37,090 bases of DNA, from positions 1 to 37,090 of the forward strand of contig SKLV01000132.1 of assembly GCA_007121385.1 (NCBI GenBank), given 5' to 3'. Made by a program: the position numbers and the translations under genes. The notes below the pieces were generated by a model that saw nothing but the letters and a program-made list of their open reading frames with translations, was not told the DNA's origin and made no database searches. Below, one piece after another: positions 1-8,679 of this stretch. The stretch comes from Bdellovibrionales bacterium. GTDB lineage: Bacteria; Bdellovibrionota; Bdellovibrionia; Bdellovibrionales; UBA1609. How positions within the stretch are numbered: the stretch's first letter is position 1; the number at the start of each line of letters is the position of its first letter.

Positions 1-1561
1 CGATAGGGGGAAGTTGTCCATCCACCCGGGTCATCTCCAGAAAAATCTGATAGATGTGGTGTCGGCGCATCTTTTCTTCCACCGGGTCTGAGTGGGGAGG
101 CAAAAAGAAAGGACTCATTTCAAAGCCCTGACCGGGCGCTAAACTCATCACCCTTCCACCCAAAAACTGGGTGAGGCGATTGTAAGAGCCACCAATGTCC
201 ACAATAAAAATATTGGGATCCAAAGACATGCTCTGGGCTAAAAGGGAGTTTACAAAAAAGCTTTTTCCCGAACCACTGGTTCCACTGACCAGCCAATTGT
301 AGTTAGCCAAACGGCCATCCACAGGATCAATTCCATAAAGACTGGCACTGCGGGTTTGAAAGCTGGCGACGGCTCTTTGGTCCCCCTTTGAGGGTCTAAA
401 AAAGGGTAAAAAGTGGAGGGCGTTAGATCCCAATACCGTATGAGCTTTGATATTTCGGCCTGAGAAACCTGGCAAGCACTCCAAATAGGAATCAAAGACT
501 CCTAAGGTGCTCTCCTCCAGCTCACAGAGGTCCATTTGCGAAGCCGCACGAGCCATAGTGGCCAAAGCTTTGCGATGAAAGGAGCCCCACTGACTGGGAA
601 ACCTCAGTCCCAACGTCAGCTTCAAATCAAAAATGGACTCCGACTTCTCAGCAATGTCACGCAAGATCTGGTCAATCTGCTCAATCTGAGTGCTCAGAGT
701 GGCCGAGGGAGAAGTCTTGTTGGCCCTTTGGGAGTTGAGTAAATTTCGTTTGCGCTCAAGGCGAGACACAATGGGTTTGATGTCTCGAGCGATCAAGCGC
801 AGGGATAGATCCATGGGATAGGGAAGACGGGACAGAGCTTGTATCATGCCCAGCTCAGTGTGAGTTTCAGGTAACTGCACCAGCTCTAAAGCCCTGAATA
901 CATCCTTGTTGATCTCCAAGTGGCCAGCATGCAGTTTAAGCTCGGGAAACTCAGCCTCATCTCGCGCTGAAGTGCTCAGATCCTGGGCACTCATACTCAA
1001 TTCTTTTTCCACTTGCTCTCGATGGAGGGGAGAAACCCTTAGGCCAAAAGCCGAGAACTGAGACTCCACCAGCTCTCTTTTTTGTTCAAGGTCAAAGCCT
1101 TCCAGAGGCTCTCGAGTCCAAAAGCACACAATGATCTTTTGTGAGAGCAGCCGAGGCTCCGATTCACTCATCTGATTGAGTTGGTCTGCCAAATGATCCA
1201 AAAGGATTTTACGGCCAGCAGCATTCTCCGCCAAAAAGGCCTGGCTCAATTGAGACTCGACCCACTCTGTAAACTCCACCCGCTTTCTAAAAATAATCTG
1301 GACTTCCTCTCCGGGCTCAAAGCGCAGGGCTGATCGCCACTGTTGATGGAGCATCTCCATTTGGTCAGGGCCTAAGAAATCTCCATCCAATCCCCCAAGC
1401 TCAAACATAAAGCCCACTCTTTTTTCACTTAACAAGTTGCCCTGCTCGTCCACCCTGTGGGGGGTAAAGTAATCTCTCAGGCTGAGGGGTGTGGAACTGC
1501 CCGCTCCCATTTTCAAGGCTGAGCCTGTTTTCAATGAGAGCCAGTTCAATAGCTTTTTCAT
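1..1561 (-). CDS. VirB4/TraC-like type IV secretion ATPase (partial, C-terminus beyond the left edge)
   Basis: Minus-strand reading frame open from ATG at 1561 to the window edge (MKKLLNWLSLKTGSALKMG...). Walker A GTSGSGKSFFVNSL near 290-320, followed by NIFIVDIGGSYNRL. Start overlaps the upstream VirB3-like stop (ATGA). Not in the ORF track because it has no stop in the window. Confidence 0.85.
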   Translation of the reverse strand, partial: MKKLLNWLSLKTGSALKMGAGSSTPLSLRDYFTPHRVDEQGNLLSEKRVGFMFELGGLDGDFLGPDQMEMLHQQWRSALRFEPGEEVQIIFRKRVEFTEWVESQLSQAFLAENAAGRKILLDHLADQLNQMSESEPRLLSQKIIVCFWTREPLEGFDLEQKRELVESQFSAFGLRVSPLHREQVEKELSMSAQDLSTSARDEAEFPELKLHAGHLEINKDVFRALELVQLPETHTELGMIQALSRLPYPMDLSLRLIARDIKPIVSRLERKRNLLNSQRANKTSPSATLSTQIEQIDQILRDIAEKSESIFDLKLTLGLRFPSQWGSFHRKALATMARAASQMDLCELEESTLGVFDSYLECLPGFSGRNIKAHTVLGSNALHFLPFFRPSKGDQRAVASFQTRSASLYGIDPVDGRLANYNWLVSGTSGSGKSFFVNSLLAQSMSLDPNIFIVDIGGSYNRLTQFLGGRVMSLAPGQGFEMSPFFLPPHSDPVEEKMRRHHIYQIFLEMTRVDGQLPPI

Positions 1562-1854
1562 GGACGAGGTCCTCCCCGCAGACTGTTTAAGAGCAACTTG
1601 GGGTAAAGCACAGCCGGAAGACGCAAGAACCGCAGCAGCCGCCGGACAAAAAGATCACCAAAGGAGCGACGAAATACAAAGAAGACACTGGCAAGAATAA
1701 GAGTGGCCACAAAGGCCCAAACCCGATGCACGCCCAGGAGCTGAAAGAGCTCTCCCCCGCCCACCAAAGTGACCGCCAAAAGAGTCAGTTCGGCCACACT
1801 AAAGCCCATCACCTGGAAGGGCTGGTCTAAATTTCGGTAAATGGGTGCGCGCAT
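1558..1854 (-). CDS. VirB3/TraL/TrbD-like T4SS membrane protein
   Basis: 98 aa; N-terminal PIYRNLDQPFQVMGFSVAEL followed by two hydrophobic segments; lies between VirB2-like and VirB4-like genes. Confidence 0.75.
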   Translation of the reverse strand: MRAPIYRNLDQPFQVMGFSVAELTLLAVTLVGGGELFQLLGVHRVWAFVATLILASVFFVFRRSFGDLFVRRLLRFLRLPAVLYPKLLLNSLRGGPRP

Positions 1855-1911
1855 GCTTCTTGCTCCCTTCGCAACAAGGCTTGGACTCTCTGTGCTGCGT
1901 GGAAATGCACC

Positions 1912-2208
1912 CTAGTTGAAGTAGTGAATGATGAGGTGGGATGCATTCACCACCACGAGGCCAACAACCCCATAGATAAGACGGGTCACTCCCGTATTCT
2001 CACCTTTTGCAATTAAAAATCCGGCCCAAGCCACAAAGCCCACAATCAAAATATTAATAATTCTCACCAGATCCGTAATGGTCTGCTGAATGCGCCCCTC
2101 CAGGCCACTTTGAGCCAGAGCGGGCCAGGCAAAGAAAAAGCAGATCAGAGCCAAAATTGTAAAAATCACCAGGGCATCAAGGCCCCTTACTAAGTAAACT
2201 TTATTCAT
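1912..2208 (-). CDS. VirB2/TrbC-like pilin subunit
   Basis: 98 aa with a signal-peptide-like N-terminus (ALA cleavage site) and two hydrophobic helices; first of a VirB2-VirB3-VirB4 order. Confidence 0.7.
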   Translation of the reverse strand: MNKVYLVRGLDALVIFTILALICFFFAWPALAQSGLEGRIQQTITDLVRIINILIVGFVAWAGFLIAKGENTGVTRLIYGVVGLVVVNASHLIIHYFN

Positions 2209-2214
2209 AGGGGC

Positions 2215-2244
2215 CTTATACTGGCTTATTTCTCAACGCGTCAA
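2215..2244 (-). promoter_or_regulatory. Sigma70-like promoter for the VirB2-3-4 genes
   Basis: Minus strand TTGACG (2244-2239), 18 nt spacer, TATAAG (2220-2215); ATG begins 6 nt after the -10 box. Confidence 0.45.
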
Positions 2245-2286
2245 GACCCCCTGAAATCTTTTTAGATAACTCAACAAATAGCGGGA

Positions 2287-2325
2287 AAAGAGGGCTTAGC
2301 CCCCAGCAAAGGGGGATTAGGGCCG
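2287..2325 (-). terminator. Possible intrinsic terminator downstream of the AI-2E permease gene
   Basis: Minus strand CCTAATCCCCC-TTTGCT-GGGGGCTAAGCCCTCTTTTCCC: C5/G5 core with imperfect extension, then a weak T-rich run. Confidence 0.35.
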
Positions 2326-2331
2326 AGTCTC

Positions 2332-3408
2332 TTAGGCCAAATACTGATCCCTAAGATCATAAATGATTGATTTTAAAATAGCGGCCGCGGGGATAGCCAA
2401 AAGCACTCCCAAAAAGCCAAAGAGATTGCCTCCCACCACAATGGCCAAAAGACCCACCAAAGGGCTAATGCCCACTTGTGAGCCTACCAGTCTAGGGGTG
2501 ATAAATAGACTCTCTAAAGTTTGGACAATGGCAAAGACGGCGATCACCCCTATCAGTAGAGCTATTCCCGTAAAGTTGGCAAAGAGAGTCACTAAGGCAA
2601 TGGCAAAGCCAATGGTGAAGCCTGCATAGGGAACAATACTCAGCAGCCCTGAAATCACGCCAATGAGAAAGCCAAAGGGCAGGCCCACCAGCCACAGTCC
2701 GATCCCGTAGAGGAGGCTCAATATCCCTGCCACCAGAAGCTGACCCCGCACATAGCCGCTCAAAATCCGATTGCTCATCTTCAGATAGCGATTGAGGGTG
2801 GGCTGAAAAGCTTTGGGAATAAAAGATTGGATCTCTTTGGCGATGCGCTCATAGTCGTGGATCAGATAAAAGAAAATCAGCGGAAATAAAATGAGCCCTA
2901 CAATGGCGGCAAACCAACGGCTCAAGTTAGAGAAGACTCTCTGCACCGACTGAGTGGTGGCCTTGGCTACACCCTCTGAAAGGACCGCAACATTCTCCAC
3001 CAAAAGGTCCTTAATTCCCTGACGACTGAGATCCATGGGCACCCCCCAGTGACGGGCCAAATCTTCGACTCTGTTGATCGCCGTTTCTGAAGTTTGCGGC
3101 AGGTCTCTGACAAAGCTCTGCCCCTGTTCAATCAGGGGGGGCACTAGTAAAACAAGGGCCACGACCAAGGCTAAAACAAAGGCGGCAAAAACCCCAACAA
3201 CGGCATAGACCCTGGGCACCCCTCTGCGCTCAATTTTTAAAATCAAGGGAAAGCTCAAATAGGCCAAGAGCATGGCCAAGAGCAGAGGCTTGAGGGCTGC
3301 TCCCAGGCCATAGAGAATAACTCCAACAAGGACCAAAAAAGCCAGAGCTGAAAGGCCAATGGCCCAAGAGCGATCCTTCATATTCACTCCCATTCGGTAA
3401 GAGCCCAC
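2332..3408 (-). CDS. AI-2E family transporter (PerM/YdiK-like permease)
   Basis: 358 aa polytopic protein; typical family segments (LLLAMLLAYLSFPLILKIERRGVPR, LIFFYLIHDYERI, GLLSIVPYAG, LVGSQVGISPLVGLLAIVVGG). Start may be the internal Met at 3381. Confidence 0.88.
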   Translation of the reverse strand: MGSYRMGVNMKDRSWAIGLSALAFLVLVGVILYGLGAALKPLLLAMLLAYLSFPLILKIERRGVPRVYAVVGVFAAFVLALVVALVLLVPPLIEQGQSFVRDLPQTSETAINRVEDLARHWGVPMDLSRQGIKDLLVENVAVLSEGVAKATTQSVQRVFSNLSRWFAAIVGLILFPLIFFYLIHDYERIAKEIQSFIPKAFQPTLNRYLKMSNRILSGYVRGQLLVAGILSLLYGIGLWLVGLPFGFLIGVISGLLSIVPYAGFTIGFAIALVTLFANFTGIALLIGVIAVFAIVQTLESLFITPRLVGSQVGISPLVGLLAIVVGGNLFGFLGVLLAIPAAAILKSIIYDLRDQYLA

Positions 3409-3920
3409 TCAGCATGGTAATCTTGAGCTGGATTTTGGGGGATCCCGTCGAGGTTGAGCCTCAGAAACCACTGACCTGGCATACTCATTAAGAGCATCTC
3501 CTCGACCTGAAAAATTCCCTCGCGAAGGGCCTGAACTTTTAAGGGACGGCCCCCATGCTCATGATTGTGGGGCATCTTCATCCAAAGATAAAAATGGGGC
3601 TCACTCTCAAGAGCCTGACCCTGGGGACTGTAAATATGGGCCATTCCCGAAGAAAAGCGGCGCTCCCCCCGAGGATTCACATAGGGCCCCTCCAAGTACT
3701 CATAGTGAAAGCAGAGATTCCAGCCCTGAATTTCCAGCTCTCCCAGCTCGCAAAGCTCAGTGGCTTCTTGAGAGGAGGGCAGTGAATGAGCCGCTAAGCC
3801 CCCTGCCACTAGGCCGAATGAAGTCAAGGCCACCACAAAGCCCATCAGGGCCTTAGGAAAGGAAAGGGCTCTTCTCCACTGAGGCTCTCTTTTATAAAAA
3901 ACATTCTGTTTTTCCTTCAC
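3384..3920 (-). CDS. FixH/YtkA-like exported domain protein
   Basis: N-terminal hydrophobic segment, then MKMPHNHEHGG...G-F-x-V...MSMPGQWFLRLNL, resembling the YtkA/FixH pattern. Confidence 0.5.
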   Translation of the reverse strand: MKEKQNVFYKREPQWRRALSFPKALMGFVVALTSFGLVAGGLAAHSLPSSQEATELCELGELEIQGWNLCFHYEYLEGPYVNPRGERRFSSGMAHIYSPQGQALESEPHFYLWMKMPHNHEHGGRPLKVQALREGIFQVEEMLLMSMPGQWFLRLNLDGIPQNPAQDYHAEWALTEWE

Positions 3921-3941
3921 TGTTCACCTCCTTAAAAAGGC

Positions 3942-4904
3942 TTAAATGGGCAGGGCCCGGCTGATGGCCAAACTCACTCGCCGAGACAGCTGACTGTTGC
4001 GAACCGGACCAAAAATGCTTTGATCTCCATAACTCATAGTCACAGTCCAATCCCCCTCGGGAGTCCACAGTACATAGGGACTCAGTTCATAGACCAGCTC
4101 GGCGGGTGCTCGCTGCGGCTCCCTCCCCTCGCCCAAGCCTCGGCCCTCTTTAAATAGGGCAGTCCATGAAACCCCATAACTCCAAGACCTCTCCCCTGCA
4201 GTCAGGCGCAAAAGCCCCAGGGTCAGTGCAAGCTCCTGGCGGGAGAGGAGCTGAAGTTCTCCTGCCGATTGAGGCCAACTCCAGCCCCAGTGGCTCTCTA
4301 GAGAGTAGCGGAAGCGATAGAGGGATTTGAACAGATGCACTCCTAGGCGACTGGTCCACTGCTCTCCTCCAGTCACATCAGTGACCCCAGGGCTCTGGGA
4401 CTGATAAAGGCCTCGACCAGTGGGGAGACCCTGGGTGTAACTCAAGAAGACTTGCGGCTGCCAAACCTGAGGGGGACTGGGGTAGAGCCATTCGTAGGCC
4501 AAAAATAGATTCAGGTCTCCGGGAGCCAGGCCGGAACTCTCCGAACCACCTCCCACAAAAGCTGCCTGACGGGAAACTAAGTCCCAGGACACTCCCCCCT
4601 GCCAATCGGGAGCAATAAAAAAACTCACAGAGGGAGTCAGCAAGTGCTCCTGCAACTGGCGCTCATCATCCCAAAACAACACAGGCCCCTGACCAAACTG
4701 TTCGGCCACCACAGTGGAAAAACGATGACTGAGACGAAATTCCCAGCGGTTGAATTCCGTCATTAAATTGCGGCTGCTGCTCCCTGCCGCACAACAGGCC
4801 GCCCCCAGCGCCCAGGGGCTTAGCAGAAGGGAGCTCAGGAGCCCAACCACTCCGCTAAAAATCAAAAGACAGACTGATCTCCTCAGCAAGTTCCCGCACT
4901 CCAT
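3942..4904 (-). CDS. Predicted outer-membrane beta-barrel-like protein
   Basis: 320 aa; signal peptide, ACCAAGSSS at the predicted mature N-terminus, alternating aromatic/hydrophobic strands (YRFRYSLESHWGWSW, WTVTMSYGDQSIFGP) throughout. Confidence 0.5.
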   Translation of the reverse strand: MECGNLLRRSVCLLIFSGVVGLLSSLLLSPWALGAACCAAGSSSRNLMTEFNRWEFRLSHRFSTVVAEQFGQGPVLFWDDERQLQEHLLTPSVSFFIAPDWQGGVSWDLVSRQAAFVGGGSESSGLAPGDLNLFLAYEWLYPSPPQVWQPQVFLSYTQGLPTGRGLYQSQSPGVTDVTGGEQWTSRLGVHLFKSLYRFRYSLESHWGWSWPQSAGELQLLSRQELALTLGLLRLTAGERSWSYGVSWTALFKEGRGLGEGREPQRAPAELVYELSPYVLWTPEGDWTVTMSYGDQSIFGPVRNSQLSRRVSLAISRALPI

Positions 4905-5325
4905 TTTTCCAAATCCAAACCTGAAGATTCAACTCCCAGTAGCCTGGCATATTGAAATAAAGCTCCTGCCCGCGAAAGCGGCCACCACCTAGGTTCTCAA
5001 TAAAGCCATCGTCGGCTGGTCCATGCCCTCCCATATAGGGCATGGCAGCCCATGAGCTGAGCTCAAATTCCAGCTCCTCTGGGGAGGAGAGACGCCCCCC
5101 TTGGTCCACCAGTAAAATTTCAAAAGAGGAGGCCTGAGTGGGATTGCCAAAAGGCCCCTCCAGCCACACAAAGACCAGGCGCCGATTGAGGGAACTGAAA
5201 AAGAGTTCGGAACTGACGGCCGACTTTGCAGCTCGGTGAGCTGAAGTCGACTCGCCGGAGAGAAGAGGAGACTCACAGCCAACCAAAAACACTAAACTCA
5301 ATAGGCCCCACAAAGCCCTTCTCAT
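4855..5325 (-). CDS. FixH/YtkA-like lipoprotein
   Basis: Lipobox FLVGC; AAMPYMGGHGP...GGGRFRGQELYFNMPGYWELNLQVW matches the same MP..H-G...MPGxW pattern as the 3384-3920 product. ATGA overlap with the upstream gene. Confidence 0.5.
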   Translation of the reverse strand: MRRALWGLLSLVFLVGCESPLLSGESTSAHRAAKSAVSSELFFSSLNRRLVFVWLEGPFGNPTQASSFEILLVDQGGRLSSPEELEFELSSWAAMPYMGGHGPADDGFIENLGGGRFRGQELYFNMPGYWELNLQVWIWKNGVRELAEEISLSFDF

Positions 5326-5993
5326 CCCCGCCCTCCCTTCAGGTTATAACTGATGGGACAGCCCAAGGGGCGAGTCTGCTGCGGGCGAAATCCTTGACCT
5401 GAGGCTCTGGCTTGAAGAGCCTCCTGCAAATAGAGTCGATTTTGCGGACTGAAGTCACTGGCAGAGGTCACCGCACCCTGGTAAAGAACTCTAGCTTCTG
5501 AGTTCAAGACAAAGACATGAGGAGTGGTGACAGCTCTCAGAGCTGAGCTGATTGTGAGCTTCCTGTCATCCAGAACGGGAAAGGAGAGTTGGCGCTCTTG
5601 GTAAAATTTTTTGAGCTCGGGGCCCTCTAAAACCCGGTCGGTGTGCAAACCGATAAACTGAAATTCAGGAAAACGATGGGCTAATTCATTCAAGTGAGCC
5701 ATATGCGACTGGGAGCAAGGGCAAAAAGAGGAGAGAGTGACCATAACCCAATCACGCTTTTTTAAAGAGGAGCTGAGCCCATCTCCCTCGTCGGCTTGAT
5801 TAGCCTCTTTGAAATTAGCCTGCTTGCTCCGGTCCAACCAGTTCTGATCATTGAGAATAGGCAAAGCTAAGAGTTGCTCCACAGAGACCGGTGTCCTGAT
5901 CCCCGATACCTCGGCCTCTTTGGGCCTGGTCTGACAAGCACTCACAAAAATAATGAGAGAAAAGAGTAAGGAAATCCGCCACCAGAGGCCCAT
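5322..5993 (-). CDS. Redoxin/thioredoxin-fold lipoprotein (PRX_like1/TlpA-like)
   Basis: Lipobox FVSAC; VTLSSFCPCSQSHMAHL; TTPHVFVLNSEARVLYQGAV; C-terminal TRPLGCPISY resembling the conserved C-terminal Cys of redoxin-like proteins. Confidence 0.7.
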   Translation of the reverse strand: MGLWWRISLLFSLIIFVSACQTRPKEAEVSGIRTPVSVEQLLALPILNDQNWLDRSKQANFKEANQADEGDGLSSSLKKRDWVMVTLSSFCPCSQSHMAHLNELAHRFPEFQFIGLHTDRVLEGPELKKFYQERQLSFPVLDDRKLTISSALRAVTTPHVFVLNSEARVLYQGAVTSASDFSPQNRLYLQEALQARASGQGFRPQQTRPLGCPISYNLKGGRG

Positions 5994-6008
5994 GGGCCTG
6001 GAATTAGC

Positions 6009-6830
6009 TTAGAAGCCCCGACGACGCAAGTCCAAGGGCCCTAAGGCCAGATCGCTGACGCGCTGATACGCAGAAATATGACGGGCACCATGCCAGGCGT
6101 ACATGAGGCTGCCCCATTGGAGGCGGCGGACGACGGACTCCACCAGATGCATTTCAACGGCGGGGCAGCCCCAGCTGCGACCGAGAGGAGTGAAGGCCGG
6201 ATTCACATAGTCGGCCCCATGGACCACAATGGCCCTTTGCCGAGCTCGGCTATTCGAGGCATCCAGGCCATCCAAGCGCATAGAGAGGCCGTATTTGCCA
6301 TAATAGGGCTCGGCGGTCAGATAAAAACCCAAGGAGGTCATGCGCGAGCCGGAGACATTGGAGAAGCGCTGAGCTCGGCCTGTGTGGTTGGGATCTGAGC
6401 CCACACCATGGGCGGTGAGCAAAGCCTCCACTTCCCCGCTGTGCAAATCAATAATGAATTTCCTGGGCTCATTGGAGGGAGCCGAAAAATCAATCACTGT
6501 TATATAATCTTTGTTTTTTATGCGATTTTGGTTTCGCTCAAAATAATCCACCGCCTGCAGCCAGGGCTCCCTGGGCACCCCTTGATCCAAGACCACTTGA
6601 ATTAAACTCCGGCTCTCTAAGGGTTCTTCCTGAGGCTCGTTGGGCTCCTGAGGCTTTTGAGACTCCTGAGTGGTGAAGTCCCGGGGCTCCACCACCTGGC
6701 GCTCCCACAGAGAGTCGGCAGGCCCCTGAGCACAGCCCAAAGCCCCTACCAGTCCAAAGCTTAAAACCAACGACAGCCAACCCCGAGAGCCGAGCTCCCG
6801 TCTTTGAGAAATCCCTAAATCTTTTTTCAT
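6009..6830 (-). CDS. L,D-transpeptidase catalytic domain (YkuD-type) lipoprotein
   Basis: Lipobox GALGC; IVVHGADYVNPAFTPLGRSWGCPAV = HG...SxGCxA catalytic motif. ORF extends to 6848; internal Met at 6830 (MKKDLGIS) is a better start for the signal peptide. Confidence 0.8.
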   Translation of the reverse strand: MKKDLGISQRRELGSRGWLSLVLSFGLVGALGCAQGPADSLWERQVVEPRDFTTQESQKPQEPNEPQEEPLESRSLIQVVLDQGVPREPWLQAVDYFERNQNRIKNKDYITVIDFSAPSNEPRKFIIDLHSGEVEALLTAHGVGSDPNHTGRAQRFSNVSGSRMTSLGFYLTAEPYYGKYGLSMRLDGLDASNSRARQRAIVVHGADYVNPAFTPLGRSWGCPAVEMHLVESVVRRLQWGSLMYAWHGARHISAYQRVSDLALGPLDLRRRGF

Positions 6831-6889
6831 AGATTTAAGAATAACCAAGTTGGAGTGAGGGACCCAAGCCTAGGCCCTGCAAACTGGAC

Positions 6890-7411
6890 CTAAGTCGAAA
6901 GTCCTGTCACCTTGACCAGGATGCGCTTTTCTCTCAGTCCATCAAACTCGGCGTAAAAGATCTGCTGCCAAGTTCCAAAGTCCAACTGTCCCTTGGTCAC
7001 CGGAGCGGTCAGACAGTGATTGGTCAGATAAGATTTGAGGTGAGCATCGCCGTTGTCTTCTCCCGTCTGATGGTGGCGGTAGTTGAGGCCAAAGGGGGCC
7101 AGCCCCTCCAGCCACTGGGAGATATCTTGCAGAAGCCCACTCTCGGCATCGTTAATGTAAACTCCGGCCGTGATATGCATGGCGCTGACAAAACAAAACC
7201 CATCGCGAACCTGAGAGCGAATCAAAACCTCTTGCACTAAATCAGTGATGTTCACCAGAGCGTAGCGTTTTGGGATTTTCACAAAGAGATACTCGGTGTG
7301 ATGGGTGTGTTCCGCCGACTGAACATGGTCCACCACTTGGTGGCGCAAATAGCCCGGACAGGAAGAGGGATTCAACAGCCAGGAGATGTCTTGAGATTTT
7401 GCATAGGTCAT
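6890..7411 (-). CDS. YjbQ family protein (UPF0047, secondary thiamine-phosphate synthase-like)
   Basis: Family motifs: SAMHITAGVYINDAESGLLQDI, YRHHQTGEDNGDAHLKSYLTNH, QLDFGTWQQIFYAEFDGLREKRILVKV. Confidence 0.85.
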   Translation of the reverse strand: MTYAKSQDISWLLNPSSCPGYLRHQVVDHVQSAEHTHHTEYLFVKIPKRYALVNITDLVQEVLIRSQVRDGFCFVSAMHITAGVYINDAESGLLQDISQWLEGLAPFGLNYRHHQTGEDNGDAHLKSYLTNHCLTAPVTKGQLDFGTWQQIFYAEFDGLREKRILVKVTGLST

Positions 7412-7429
7412 GGGGCCTCCAACTTGAGT

Positions 7430-8602
7430 TTATATTTTTTGAAAATGGGACAGAATTTCCAAATAGGGAGTTTGGGGAAATTGATCCAGAGGTTGCACTT
7501 GGCGCAGGGCAAAGCCAGCCTCTCTGAGTGTGGCGGCATCCCTCCCCCACCCGCCCATCTCGCAGGAGATATAATAAATGTCCTGCCAATGGGGAAAGTG
7601 GGGCAACCAGTGCTTGAGGGCGGGAAAGCCCTCCCGAGGGGGGTCCAAAACTAAAATCTGGGAGGAGGACGCAGACTGGGCCATTGGGCCCACCGAGCCT
7701 TTGGCCAAGAGATCCAACTCCATGGTCTGAACCCCTGCAAGTCTCAGAGCCTTGAGGTTTTCTAGAGCCTGGCCTCGGCCCTCCACAGCCCACACTGTCT
7801 GAAAGCCCAACTCAGAAATCACCTGAGTGAAGTTGCCCGAGCCACAAAAGAGCTCCAAGACGGGAGCGGAGCGAGACTGCGGACTCAGAGAATCTCTCAG
7901 CCACTGGCGCATACGCTGATTCTGAGAGCTGTTGCCCTGACGAAAGGGCCGACGGCGGTTGGCCACCACCTCAGAGGCCTTCAGGTCCTCGTCAATATCC
8001 AGAGAACTCCAGCGCCGCCCAGGCTGTGGCCTCCAGTCGGCTCGGGGAAGCTGGGCCCGAAGCTCCCTGAGGGTCTGGCGATTTTGAGGGCTTAAAACCA
8101 AACAGTCCTCCACCTCCACCAGCTCCTGACTCTGGGCTGAGACAAATCCCAATTTCTGCCCGTCGGTTTTGAATTGGGCCCGATTGCGATAGCCCAAGGC
8201 CTGAGGTGAGGGCCAAATGGGGCCTATCTCAAAGTCCTCTCCGGGAGAGAATCCCTGACGCTTTAGCTGGCTCCTTAAGAGTTGCTCTTTGGCCCTTAGC
8301 TGAGACATATCAGTGGCCAACATCCAGGGGCAGCCCCCGCAAGAGTCCGGGCTGTGCCCCTGATAGGGGCAGGGAATTTGACTGCGCCTCTCGGCCGAGG
8401 CCTTAATCAATTTCTGGAGCCGAGCAAAGCCATAGGTTTTGCTCTGTGACTCAATCACAAACTCCCCCTCGTCTCCAGGCCACACTCCAGGTACAAAATA
8501 GACCCGTCCCTCGGGGTGGTCCACCACCCCTAAGCCCTGCAGGCTCAAGTCCCTGACCTGGGCGATAAATTGACTGGAGCTCTGGTCTCTTTTAAGTTTC
8601 AT
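7430..8602 (-). CDS. TRAM-domain class I SAM-dependent RNA (uracil-5-)methyltransferase, TrmA/RlmC/RlmD family
   Basis: Fe-S cysteine cluster CPYQGHSPDSCGGCPW; VLELFCGSGNFT; LVLDPPREGFP; YISCEMGGWGRD. Confidence 0.85.
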   Translation of the reverse strand: MKLKRDQSSSQFIAQVRDLSLQGLGVVDHPEGRVYFVPGVWPGDEGEFVIESQSKTYGFARLQKLIKASAERRSQIPCPYQGHSPDSCGGCPWMLATDMSQLRAKEQLLRSQLKRQGFSPGEDFEIGPIWPSPQALGYRNRAQFKTDGQKLGFVSAQSQELVEVEDCLVLSPQNRQTLRELRAQLPRADWRPQPGRRWSSLDIDEDLKASEVVANRRRPFRQGNSSQNQRMRQWLRDSLSPQSRSAPVLELFCGSGNFTQVISELGFQTVWAVEGRGQALENLKALRLAGVQTMELDLLAKGSVGPMAQSASSSQILVLDPPREGFPALKHWLPHFPHWQDIYYISCEMGGWGRDAATLREAGFALRQVQPLDQFPQTPYLEILSHFQKI

Positions 8603-8679
8603 GGCGCAAGGGAGTTTAGGGGGCCCTTTTAAGGAAGTCCAGCCTCCCGACTGACCCCGAGCTAAAAGAGGAGTGAGCT

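Noticed and set aside
250-495. 81-aa minus-strand ORF
   Set aside because: Out-of-frame shadow inside the VirB4-like CDS, whose frame carries the Walker A motif.
6078-6398. 106-aa plus-strand ORF opposite the L,D-transpeptidase
   Set aside because: Antisense to the catalytic domain-coding region; no SD or recognisable domain.
7242-7793. 183-aa minus-strand ORF spanning YjbQ and the methyltransferase
   Set aside because: Alternate frame over two conserved genes; low-complexity G/P/S-rich translation without motifs.
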